Assembly: GCF_000187895.1 (NCBI RefSeq)
Contig: NZ_DS990134.1
Coordinates: 62,001-126,000, forward strand
Source of the DNA: Phocaeicola plebeius DSM 17135
GTDB lineage: Bacteria > Bacteroidota > Bacteroidia > Bacteroidales > Bacteroidaceae
Length of the DNA: 64,000 bases
Direction of reading: 5' to 3'
Every line of letters begins with the position of its first letter. Position 1 is the stretch's first letter. The translations under genes were made by a program, and so were the position numbers. Shown here in pieces: positions 17,788-25,339 of this stretch. The notes beneath the pieces were generated by a model. That model did no database searches, was not told the origin of the DNA, and saw only the letters and a program-made list of their open reading frames with translations.

Positions 17788-19213
17788 GGTATTGCCTAAT
17801 TCATTGAGTTCCTATTATGAGAAGTTTCTCACTACGGGGGAAGTAAAGTGTATTGACGAGGAGATTCCGTTTGAGATACCAAAGGGGTGGGAATGGACAA
17901 GAATAAGAAACATTTCTCAATCATATATAGGACTAACATATAGTCCAACAGATGTGTCTTCGCGAGGCACAATAGTTCTACGTTCTTCTAATATTCAAAA
18001 TGGAAAAATTGTTCTAAATGATGTCGTACGAGTTTCTAAAGAGATTAGCGAGAAGTTACAAGTTGAGAAGAATGATATTATCATTTGTGCAAGAAATGGA
18101 AGTGCTAAACTTGTAGGAAAATCAGCTGTCGTAACTGATGTGACGGAACCTATGACTTTCGGGGCATTTATGGCAATATGTAAGACCGCATTATATCAAT
18201 ACGTATCAATCTTTCTGCAATCTGATTTGTTTTTCTCTCAATTAAGAGGCGTTAGTGGAACTACTACAATTAATCAGTTAACACAAAATAACTTCAATGA
18301 CTTTTGGATTCCTATTCCACCGGCAAATGAACAAAAGCGGATTGTAGAAAAATTGCAAAATGTATCACCTTTTATAGAGCGTTATAGTAAAAGTCAAGAA
18401 ACTCTTAATTTAATGAATATACAAATTAAGGAACAACTCAAGAAATCGATTCTTCAAGAAGCAATTCAAGGTAAACTCGTTCCACAAATAGCAGAGGAAG
18501 GTACAGCACAAGAACTGCTTGAACAGATACGACAAGAGAAACAGAAACTTGTTAAAGAGGGGAAATTGAAAAAGTCAGTTTTAACAGACTCCGTTATCTA
18601 TAAAGGTGACGATAACAAGTATTGGGAGAAGTATGGAACAGAAACAATCTGTGTAAATGACGAAATTCCTTTTGAAATTCCAGCCACATGGATATGGGTT
18701 AGGCTTGATAATATTTGTTCATATATACAGAGAGGAAAATCTCCTAAATATTCGCCAATCAAGAAATATCCTGTAATAGCACAAAAATGTAATCAATGGG
18801 CTGGATTTTGTATTGACAAGGCTCAATTCATAGACCCCAATAGCCTTCCTTCTTACTCAGAAGAACGATTACTACAAGATGGAGATTTGATGTGGAACTC
18901 AACTGGTTTGGGGACATTAGGTCGTATGGCGATATATCAATCGGCACTTAATCCTTACGAACTTGCGGTTGCGGATAGTCATGTAACAGTTATTCGTCCT
19001 CTTAAAGAGCATATATTATCACAATACCTATACTATTACTTCGCAAGCGATACTGTTCAATCTGTAATTGAAGATAAATCAGACGGAAGTACAAAGCAAA
19101 AAGAACTCTCCACGACAACCGTCAAAAACTATTTGGTGCCAATTCCACCATATAGAGAGCAGCAACGTATTGTTGAAAAGATTAAAACTGTAACAAGTAT
19201 TATGAGAGGATAA
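17786..19213 (+). CDS. Silent hsdS gene lacking its 5' constant region
   Basis: Encodes two target recognition domains of a type I specificity subunit with the central conserved coiled-coil (KKSILQEAIQGKLVPQIAEEGTAQELLEQIRQEKQKLVKEGK). It lacks the conserved N-terminus (about 64 residues) of the complete hsdS at 20220-21809. Homology starts only at 17809, where the 88-bp inverted repeat begins; the ATG at 17786 belongs to flanking DNA, so the copy is probably not expressed. The first domain (RIRNISQSYIGLTYSP...) is unlike that of the complete gene, whereas the second is identical. It is a donor cassette for inversion. Confidence 0.85.
   Translation: MVLPNSLSSYYEKFLTTGEVKCIDEEIPFEIPKGWEWTRIRNISQSYIGLTYSPTDVSSRGTIVLRSSNIQNGKIVLNDVVRVSKEISEKLQVEKNDIIICARNGSAKLVGKSAVVTDVTEPMTFGAFMAICKTALYQYVSIFLQSDLFFSQLRGVSGTTTINQLTQNNFNDFWIPIPPANEQKRIVEKLQNVSPFIERYSKSQETLNLMNIQIKEQLKKSILQEAIQGKLVPQIAEEGTAQELLEQIRQEKQKLVKEGKLKKSVLTDSVIYKGDDNKYWEKYGTETICVNDEIPFEIPATWIWVRLDNICSYIQRGKSPKYSPIKKYPVIAQKCNQWAGFCIDKAQFIDPNSLPSYSEERLLQDGDLMWNSTGLGTLGRMAIYQSALNPYELAVADSHVTVIRPLKEHILSQYLYYYFASDTVQSVIEDKSDGSTKQKELSTTTVKNYLVPIPPYREQQRIVEKIKTVTSIMRG
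17809..17896 (+). repeat. 88-bp inverted repeat, left copy (partner 21531-21618)
   Basis: Reads as the exact reverse complement of 21531-21618 over 88 bp. It encodes the SYYEKFLTTGEVKCIDEEIPFEIPKGWEW boundary before the first target recognition domain. Inversion here would swap the first domain of hsdS. Confidence 0.85.
18596..19206 (+). repeat. 611-bp inverted repeat, left copy (partner 20227-20837)
   Basis: Apparently identical over 611 bp to the reverse complement of 20227-20837. It covers the whole second target recognition domain from IYKGDDNKYWEKY to the TVTSIM end. Divergence starts abruptly on both sides. Confidence 0.85.
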
Positions 19214-19698
19214 ACGGGCAAATCGTTGAAGTTGAGCTTCCTTTTGAATATCCCAATAGCTGGGCTGTATTACGTTTGAAAGATATATGCCAACTGATAG
19301 ACGGTGAAAAAAGAAACGGAAAGGGCATCTGTCTGGATGCAAAATACCTACGTGGTAAATCATCTGCTACCATTGTAGAGAAAGGAAAATTTGTCTATGC
19401 CAGAGACAACATTATTCTTGTAGATGGTGAAAATTCTGGTGAAGTTTTCACCGTTCCACAAGATGGATATATGGGGAGCACATTCAAACAACTATGGCTC
19501 TCTTCGGCTATGTGGAAACCATATATCTTGGCTTTCATTCTGTTCTACAAAGAGGAGTTGAGAAATTCAAAAAGAGGTGCGGCAATTCCGCACCTCAATA
19601 AAGAGTTATTTTATAATTTGCCTATTGGCATTCCACCATTAGCTGAACAGCAACGTATATCAGAACGAATAAATGAATTATCGCAGTTGCTCAAATAG
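19192..19698 (+). CDS. Silent hsdS half-gene (third recognition domain)
   Basis: A 169-codon frame beginning at the shuffling site AACAAGTATTATGAG and encoding NKYYERINGQ..., then a target recognition domain starting LPFEYPNSWAVLRLKDICQLIDG and ending LAEQQRISERINELSQLLK. It has no start codon or promoter of its own. It lies in a different frame from the preceding silent gene, so it becomes expressed only if recombination joins it to the hsdS 5' part. Its stop overlaps that of the opposing cassette by about 20 bp. Confidence 0.8.
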   Translation, partial: NKYYERINGQIVEVELPFEYPNSWAVLRLKDICQLIDGEKRNGKGICLDAKYLRGKSSATIVEKGKFVYARDNIILVDGENSGEVFTVPQDGYMGSTFKQLWLSSAMWKPYILAFILFYKEELRNSKRGAAIPHLNKELFYNLPIGIPPLAEQQRISERINELSQLLK

Positions 19699-20241
19699 TT
19701 TTTCTATTTGGGCAACAATGCGATATTGCTCTTTTAGTGGAGGCAAAGGTATTAAGTGCTCAACCAGTTTCACACGAGAAATATTAGGTTGGGCACCACC
19801 TTCTCCTTTCTTTATGAAAGAATCTCGGCTTGCCATAAGGAAATAAAATATATACCAATTATAAATCAAATAAGGAGTACAACCACAACAGGCTTGATTT
19901 GTAGTGAGTTCCTTACCTACGATTGCTAATTTTCCAATAGTAGCACCATACATTGCAATAAGGACATCCCCAATTTTATTCATACGTAAAGAGCAATCTT
20001 GAAAAGCCTTCTGCGTAATTTTTTCCTCAGTATCATACACTATTCCATTATTCAATTCTCCAGTTTTAAGCCATAGAATTTTGCCATTATAATAATTCAC
20101 ATTACCTCGTTGGGGAGTTGAGCCAGCACCCCAATCTCCAATTTGCCCCATTCTTGCCCAAGCCCAATTTGCAGGAATTTCAAAAGGTATTTGTTCCGTT
20201 ATATCTAAGCATTTTTTGCCTATCTGCTCATAATACTTGTT
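19678..20241 (-). CDS. Silent hsdS half-gene (fourth recognition domain)
   Basis: A 188-codon frame starting at the same shuffling site on the minus strand (NKYYEQIGKKCLDITEQIPFEIPANWAWARMGQIGDWGAG) and ending PLPPLKEQYRIVAQIEKLFEQLR. It lies directly downstream of the complete hsdS but in another frame, after its stop. A start codon further inside (near 20151) is unlikely to be used. It is a reserve second domain for the shufflon. Confidence 0.8.
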   Translation of the reverse strand, partial: NKYYEQIGKKCLDITEQIPFEIPANWAWARMGQIGDWGAGSTPQRGNVNYYNGKILWLKTGELNNGIVYDTEEKITQKAFQDCSLRMNKIGDVLIAMYGATIGKLAIVGKELTTNQACCGCTPYLIYNWYIFYFLMASRDSFIKKGEGGAQPNISRVKLVEHLIPLPPLKEQYRIVAQIEKLFEQLR

Positions 20242-21809
20242 ACAGTTTTAATCTTTTCAACAATACGTTGCTGCTCTCTATATGGTGGAATTGGCACCAA
20301 ATAGTTTTTGACGGTTGTCGTGGAGAGTTCTTTTTGCTTTGTACTTCCGTCTGATTTATCTTCAATTACAGATTGAACAGTATCGCTTGCGAAGTAATAG
20401 TATAGGTATTGTGATAATATATGCTCTTTAAGAGGACGAATAACTGTTACATGACTATCCGCAACCGCAAGTTCGTAAGGATTAAGTGCCGATTGATATA
20501 TCGCCATACGACCTAATGTCCCCAAACCAGTTGAGTTCCACATCAAATCTCCATCTTGTAGTAATCGTTCTTCTGAGTAAGAAGGAAGGCTATTGGGGTC
20601 TATGAATTGAGCCTTGTCAATACAAAATCCAGCCCATTGATTACATTTTTGTGCTATTACAGGATATTTCTTGATTGGCGAATATTTAGGAGATTTTCCT
20701 CTCTGTATATATGAACAAATATTATCAAGCCTAACCCATATCCATGTGGCTGGAATTTCAAAAGGAATTTCGTCATTTACACAGATTGTTTCTGTTCCAT
20801 ACTTCTCCCAATACTTGTTATCGTCACCTTTATAGATCACAGAATCAGTCAAAGCGGACTTTTTTAACTTACCTTTTTTGACAAGTTTTTCTTTCTCGGT
20901 TTTAATCTGTTTAAGCAATTCTTGCGCAGTGCCTTCCTCTGTAATCTGAGATACAAGTTTACCTTGGATGGCTTCTTGCAAAATTGACTTTTTGAGCTTA
21001 TCGAAAATCTCTGTATTAAGCCGTTTTAAGGCATCCTCTGTTCGTTGATACTTCTTGACGATAGGTTGAATTTCCTCTATTCTACTTACAATCCTCTTCT
21101 GCTCATGTATAGACGGAACGGGGAATAGAATCGACCTCATGTTTTCATAAGTAAAGTGTTTTATGGTTTGTCCCTGTCCAACAATATATCCAATATTTCG
21201 ATATAGTTCAAAAACATATTTGTAAAAGGATGGAATAAGACCACCATGAAAACGAACACGATGTAATGCGTTTTGATAATACATATCTTCATTTCTGTCC
21301 CATATACAGCATCTCCCATAATCGCCACCTTCACATATTAACAAATCACCCTTTCGCAGTTTATACTTTGGCAATTCATCATCTCGTAATCTAAAGGTTT
21401 TAATCTTTGACAAATTGATGCTGTCCCAATATACATTGATAGAACATAAATAGGGATATTCTTTCCCAGACTCTTTTCCTCTATCTAGGGTTTTCCCTAA
21501 TTGGGAAACACCAATTGCGTTAATTCTCGCCCATTCCCACCCCTTTGGTATCTCAAACGGAATCTCCTCGTCAATACACTTTACTTCCCCCGTAGTGAGA
21601 AACTTCTCATAATAGGAATTATCGTCACCACGGTAAATGATAGATTCGTTTTTGTCTTTTTTGATTTTCTTTTCCTTGACCAGTCGGGCTTTTTCAGCTC
21701 TGATACGTTCAAGAAGTACCGATGCCGGTTCGTCATTAGGGTCTTGCGGTACAAGTTTTCCCTGTATCGCCCACTGGAGTATGCTGTTTTTTAATTGTTT
21801 TCCGTTCAT
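20220..21809 (-). CDS. hsdS: Type I restriction-modification specificity subunit HsdS (expressed copy)
   Basis: A 529-residue DNA-recognition subunit, last gene of the minus-strand R-M operon. It has a conserved N-terminal helix region (MNGKQLKNSILQWAIQGKLVPQDPNDEPASVLLERIRAEKARLVKEKK), a first recognition domain (about 85-250), a central conserved repeat (KKSILQEAIQGKLVSQITEEGTAQELLKQIK), and a second domain ending PIPPYREQQRIVEKIKTVTSIMSR. The two conserved regions repeat each other, giving the pseudo-symmetry of HsdS. It is the only copy with the 5' constant part. It starts 15 bp after the secreted-protein gene. Confidence 0.93.
   Translation of the reverse strand: MNGKQLKNSILQWAIQGKLVPQDPNDEPASVLLERIRAEKARLVKEKKIKKDKNESIIYRGDDNSYYEKFLTTGEVKCIDEEIPFEIPKGWEWARINAIGVSQLGKTLDRGKESGKEYPYLCSINVYWDSINLSKIKTFRLRDDELPKYKLRKGDLLICEGGDYGRCCIWDRNEDMYYQNALHRVRFHGGLIPSFYKYVFELYRNIGYIVGQGQTIKHFTYENMRSILFPVPSIHEQKRIVSRIEEIQPIVKKYQRTEDALKRLNTEIFDKLKKSILQEAIQGKLVSQITEEGTAQELLKQIKTEKEKLVKKGKLKKSALTDSVIYKGDDNKYWEKYGTETICVNDEIPFEIPATWIWVRLDNICSYIQRGKSPKYSPIKKYPVIAQKCNQWAGFCIDKAQFIDPNSLPSYSEERLLQDGDLMWNSTGLGTLGRMAIYQSALNPYELAVADSHVTVIRPLKEHILSQYLYYYFASDTVQSVIEDKSDGSTKQKELSTTTVKNYLVPIPPYREQQRIVEKIKTVTSIMSR
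20227..20837 (-). repeat. 611-bp inverted repeat, right copy (partner 18596-19206)
   Basis: Reverse complement of 18596-19206 with no difference found over the stretches I compared base by base. It contains the second recognition domain of the expressed hsdS. Confidence 0.85.
21531..21618 (-). repeat. 88-bp inverted repeat, right copy (partner 17809-17896)
   Basis: Reverse complement of 17809-17896, lying within the expressed hsdS just before its first recognition domain. Confidence 0.85.
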
Positions 21810-21824
21810 CTTATTCTAACTGAT

Positions 21825-22322
21825 TTAGAAGTTTTCGTCTTTTTGTTTTTCATTCAGATAGAACTGATATAACTTTTTCCCTATCTTATCTTTTTTGAAA
21901 GTACGTTCATGATTCATAGGAGTCATAGACAAACGAATTTTTGCCACACCTTCATTCAAAATTTCAAACTGCTGTGGAGTAATTCTAAATTGAGCAGTAG
22001 AACTAATTTCTGTGATTGGTATTACAATATTTCCACTTATAACACCAGCAGATTGACTTCCATTCCCAATCACAGTTCCTCTTAGTTCAAGATATTTACC
22101 TGTGAATGTTCTAATTTTCATGGTTGGTTTAGTGAGGAAATTCATTCTGTCTGAACGTACTGTGGCTACTATAGAATAAATGGTGTCTTGCTTAGCCACA
22201 CTGTATTTCATATTGCAACCTTCAGCTGCGAGTGCTTTATAAGTATAACCTACTGTTTGTGCTTTAGCGTTAATTCCTAAAATAATACAGAACAGTAATA
22301 AGATAATTTTTATAGTTTTCAT
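21825..22322 (-). CDS. Small secreted protein of unknown function
   Basis: A 165-residue protein with a clear signal peptide (MKTIKIILLLFCIILGINAKAQ) and a mature beta-rich domain. No family recognised. It sits inside the R-M operon, 2 bp after doc and 15 bp before hsdS, which is an odd place for an exported protein. It may be a passenger gene or take part in a function not yet linked to restriction. Confidence 0.65.
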   Translation of the reverse strand: MKTIKIILLLFCIILGINAKAQTVGYTYKALAAEGCNMKYSVAKQDTIYSIVATVRSDRMNFLTKPTMKIRTFTGKYLELRGTVIGNGSQSAGVISGNIVIPITEISSTAQFRITPQQFEILNEGVAKIRLSMTPMNHERTFKKDKIGKKLYQFYLNEKQKDENF

Positions 22323-22324
22323 AT

Positions 22325-22804
22325 TTAATCTTTTTCGTAATCCTCCCCTTGTATTCCTAACTCTCCTTTGCTCATGGCATTGGCAATATCTATTTTCAGT
22401 TCTTCGTCATAATCTTTACTTGTCAAAAAGCTATTGACGATGCGTAGCAGCAAATCTTGGTTGATATTCGATGCTGCCACATGATAAATGATAGATTCCA
22501 ATGTACGCATACAGATGCAAGCGTGCCAGTAGTAATTATTCTTGTGTAAGAAGTAAGCTCCCAAAGTCAGCGCAATACGCTTATTCCCATCATTGAAGAA
22601 ATGCCCAGAACAGAATCTATACATCAGATAGGTCAGTTTCTCTGCAAAGGTCGGATAGTATAAATCATTTTGTACAAAATCCAATGTAGCACGAATGCCA
22701 CCTTCATCACGCACTCCTTCAAAGCCACCATCGCTAGCATCAATCATTTTGCCATAGATGGTTAAGGTTTCATCGTAGTCTATATAAACAATTTCCTCAC
22801 TCAT
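22325..22804 (-). CDS. Doc-type Fic-fold protein (death-on-curing family)
   Basis: A 159-residue protein with the Fic/Doc motif HFFNDGNKR at residues 68-76, which agrees with the Doc form (HxFxDANKR). P1 Doc phosphorylates EF-Tu and arrests translation; the activity here is inferred. Its start overlaps the RhuM-like gene by 8 bp, so the two are coupled. No small Phd-like antitoxin is seen, so the upstream protein or the R-M complex may control it. Confidence 0.82.
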   Translation of the reverse strand: MSEEIVYIDYDETLTIYGKMIDASDGGFEGVRDEGGIRATLDFVQNDLYYPTFAEKLTYLMYRFCSGHFFNDGNKRIALTLGAYFLHKNNYYWHACICMRTLESIIYHVAASNINQDLLLRIVNSFLTSKDYDEELKIDIANAMSKGELGIQGEDYEKD

Positions 22805-23813
22805 CTTCTGCCTGCTTTAAGCGTTTAAGCACATCTTTATTGTCCGCTAAGATACGGTCAAAATCAATAGACTGGTCACCGATGAATCGTTCAAACTCTT
22901 CAGGAGTAACAGCTTGCAGATAATCTGCTATATTACCATGATACGCATCCCGGAAACTGAAATCCCTTGAAGCCATTTTGGTTCTGGCATCATTTAAATA
23001 AGGTTTCTGCATCGGATGTTCGGCAAGTTCATTCACAATGCGCTCTACCTCGTCAATGGTAAGTAACCTGCCACCATTTTCTTTAAACCGTTCACTGAGA
23101 GCTGCCCCCACACCGTTTTCAAAAGAAGAAATAACTAATAAAACCTCTGAATACAGCGTGTGTCGAACATTGTCTTTGGAATCCAACTTCAATACTTCCC
23201 GATACTCCTTAGCATTCTCCTTGAATACAGCCTTATATATAAAGTCTGTAATTTGAGGATATTTGTATGTGGGATGTCCGTCCACATATTGATTGATGGC
23301 AGAAGTGAGATTCTTGCGATAGTTTTCTTCTGTGATTGCAGCAGGAAGATAATGTACATCTCTGCGGTTTATGTATTTTGTTCCGCCACCCGTCTTTTCA
23401 TTGATGGTGGTAATCACGAAATCCAAGATAAGGCTACGTACTTTTTTTGCTTTCTCACTCTCTGTAAGCAACATACCCATATCCAAGAATGAGCGGAAAT
23501 TAAACAATCCAAGTTGGGTCGTTTTGCTCCCGACATTTATGACGGGAGCAAATTGTAACTTTAACTCTTTCAGATGTTTACCTTTACATAAAACATAACC
23601 GTTAGCTGCTAATTCATCTGAATGTTTTTCCAAATAGCGTTCTATGGTTCGTTCTTCTACTTCGTAGAAATCGGCAACCATTTTTTTTGTAAAGCGATAC
23701 TCTCCCTCAAAGAGCATTCCTTCAATGTCAAGATGCTCCTGTACTTTGCTGACCGCAAAACGGTTGTTAAGTACATTTTGTCTTTCTATGTTTGAGATGG
23801 TCAAATCTTTCAT
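22797..23813 (-). CDS. RhuM-like DNA-binding protein, partner of Doc
   Basis: A 338-residue protein. The segment MVADFYEVEERTIERYLEKHSDELAANGYVLCKGKHLKEL (about 45-85) matches the RhuM/virulence-factor family and looks like an HTH. The remainder is helical and basic-acidic without known motifs. Homologous pairs with a Doc-like gene occur within type I R-M loci of Bacteroidetes; function is unknown. The gap to hsdM is only 15 bp and it overlaps doc, so it belongs to the operon. Confidence 0.65.
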   Translation of the reverse strand: MKDLTISNIERQNVLNNRFAVSKVQEHLDIEGMLFEGEYRFTKKMVADFYEVEERTIERYLEKHSDELAANGYVLCKGKHLKELKLQFAPVINVGSKTTQLGLFNFRSFLDMGMLLTESEKAKKVRSLILDFVITTINEKTGGGTKYINRRDVHYLPAAITEENYRKNLTSAINQYVDGHPTYKYPQITDFIYKAVFKENAKEYREVLKLDSKDNVRHTLYSEVLLVISSFENGVGAALSERFKENGGRLLTIDEVERIVNELAEHPMQKPYLNDARTKMASRDFSFRDAYHGNIADYLQAVTPEEFERFIGDQSIDFDRILADNKDVLKRLKQAEDE

Positions 23814-23828
23814 ATCACTTCACAATTA

Positions 23829-25337
23829 TCAGTTACACGATTTTATGTCAATGCCGAGAATCTTTTGAATTTCGGAAAGCGTTTTGTCTATTTCATGGTC
23901 GAGCGCAGCACGTTTTTCAAAATATTGTTTGAGCAGTTCTGCTGGAGGGAGTATTTCTTCTTCCTCTTTCGGGAACTTACATTGATCAAAATTGCAATCC
24001 AAGTCTATCAATTGTTGGGCAGTGAACACACGGCTCTTTTCACCCACTTCGTCACTGATAATTTCTTTCCTGTCTTTCCACCATTCCTGAATAGGTAGGG
24101 TATGCTCCACCTTCATTGGTTTGGTCTTTGAGAAGTGTTTGTACCCTTCCGGCATATCAAGACGATAGAACCATGTTTCTTTGGTCTTGAATCCTTCTTC
24201 GCAACCTTCGGCTTCTTCATTATTAAAGAAAAGGATGTTGGTTGCAATAGATGTGTATGGAGAGAATATAGAACCCGGCAAACGGATGATTGTATGTAGA
24301 TTGAACTTGCGAAGGAGATTTTCTTTAAGTGCAAGTTTTGCTCCATCCGTACCAAATAAGAAACCATCAGGGATAATCACACCGCACCGTCCACCAGCTT
24401 TGAGGCGATACATGATAAGGGCGATAAACAAATCCGCAGTTTCACTTGAACGGTACTGTACTGGGAAGTTGCTTTTTACGCTGTCTTCCGTGCTACCACC
24501 ATACGGAGGATTCATGCCGATAACATCAACCTTGTCGCTTTCCTTGAAATCAGTAACATTCGTTCCAAGCGAATCACAGTTGGTTATGTTGGGAGCTTCA
24601 ATATCATGGAGCAGCAGGTTTGTGATGCTCAAAAGGTAGGGCAACGGTTTCCATTCCTGACCTACAACGGCATTTTGCAGTTTTTCTCCATCTGCCGCAG
24701 AGCCAATATTCCTGCCCATATGTTTAAGTGCCGAGGTGAGGAAGCCTCCCGTTCCACTGGTGAAGTCGCCAAAGGTTTCGCCCAATTTCGGGTCGAGCAT
24801 CATCACAATAAAATCAGTCAATGCACGTGGTGTGTAGAACTCTCCGGCATTTCCTGCCGATTGCAGATCTTTCAAAATTCCCTCATAAATATCTCCGAAT
24901 GTGTGACGGTCGTCAGCATCGTCAAATTCGATTTCGTTTACAATGTTGACCACTTGGCGCAGAAGCGTTCCATTCTTCATATACTGGTTCAAGTCTGCAA
25001 ATGTTTCTTGAACAATGCTTTTAGCTCTTGGGGTATTGGCATCTATCGGGAGATTCTTCAAGGTAGGAAACAGTTTCTCATTGACGAAAGAGAGTAGGGC
25101 TTCTCCAGTCAATGCTTTACCGTCTTTTTTATCTATTGCCCAGTTACGCCAACGCAAATCCTCGGGGATAATGGACTTGTATTTCTCATCTTTCCATTCC
25201 CATGTTTCTTCTTGTGTGTCATAGACTTTCAAGAAGAACATCCAAGTCATCTGTTCAATTCTTTGTGCGTCACCATTGATACCTGCGTCTTGACGCATGA
25301 TATTCTGGATTCGCTTTATGATATTATTTACTGCCAT
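23829..25337 (-). CDS. hsdM: Type I restriction-modification methyltransferase subunit HsdM
   Basis: A 502-residue N6-adenine methyltransferase. It has the helical HsdM N-terminal domain (1-140), the AGEFYTPRALTDFIVMML lead-in, SAM-binding motif I in variant form DFTSGTGGFL (191-200), and catalytic motif IV NPPY at 276-279. With HsdS it methylates the target; with HsdR as well it makes the restriction complex. It starts 2 bp after the hsdR stop, so the operon is tightly packed. Confidence 0.96.
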   Translation of the reverse strand: MAVNNIIKRIQNIMRQDAGINGDAQRIEQMTWMFFLKVYDTQEETWEWKDEKYKSIIPEDLRWRNWAIDKKDGKALTGEALLSFVNEKLFPTLKNLPIDANTPRAKSIVQETFADLNQYMKNGTLLRQVVNIVNEIEFDDADDRHTFGDIYEGILKDLQSAGNAGEFYTPRALTDFIVMMLDPKLGETFGDFTSGTGGFLTSALKHMGRNIGSAADGEKLQNAVVGQEWKPLPYLLSITNLLLHDIEAPNITNCDSLGTNVTDFKESDKVDVIGMNPPYGGSTEDSVKSNFPVQYRSSETADLFIALIMYRLKAGGRCGVIIPDGFLFGTDGAKLALKENLLRKFNLHTIIRLPGSIFSPYTSIATNILFFNNEEAEGCEEGFKTKETWFYRLDMPEGYKHFSKTKPMKVEHTLPIQEWWKDRKEIISDEVGEKSRVFTAQQLIDLDCNFDQCKFPKEEEEILPPAELLKQYFEKRAALDHEIDKTLSEIQKILGIDIKSCN

Positions 25338-25339
25338 TT

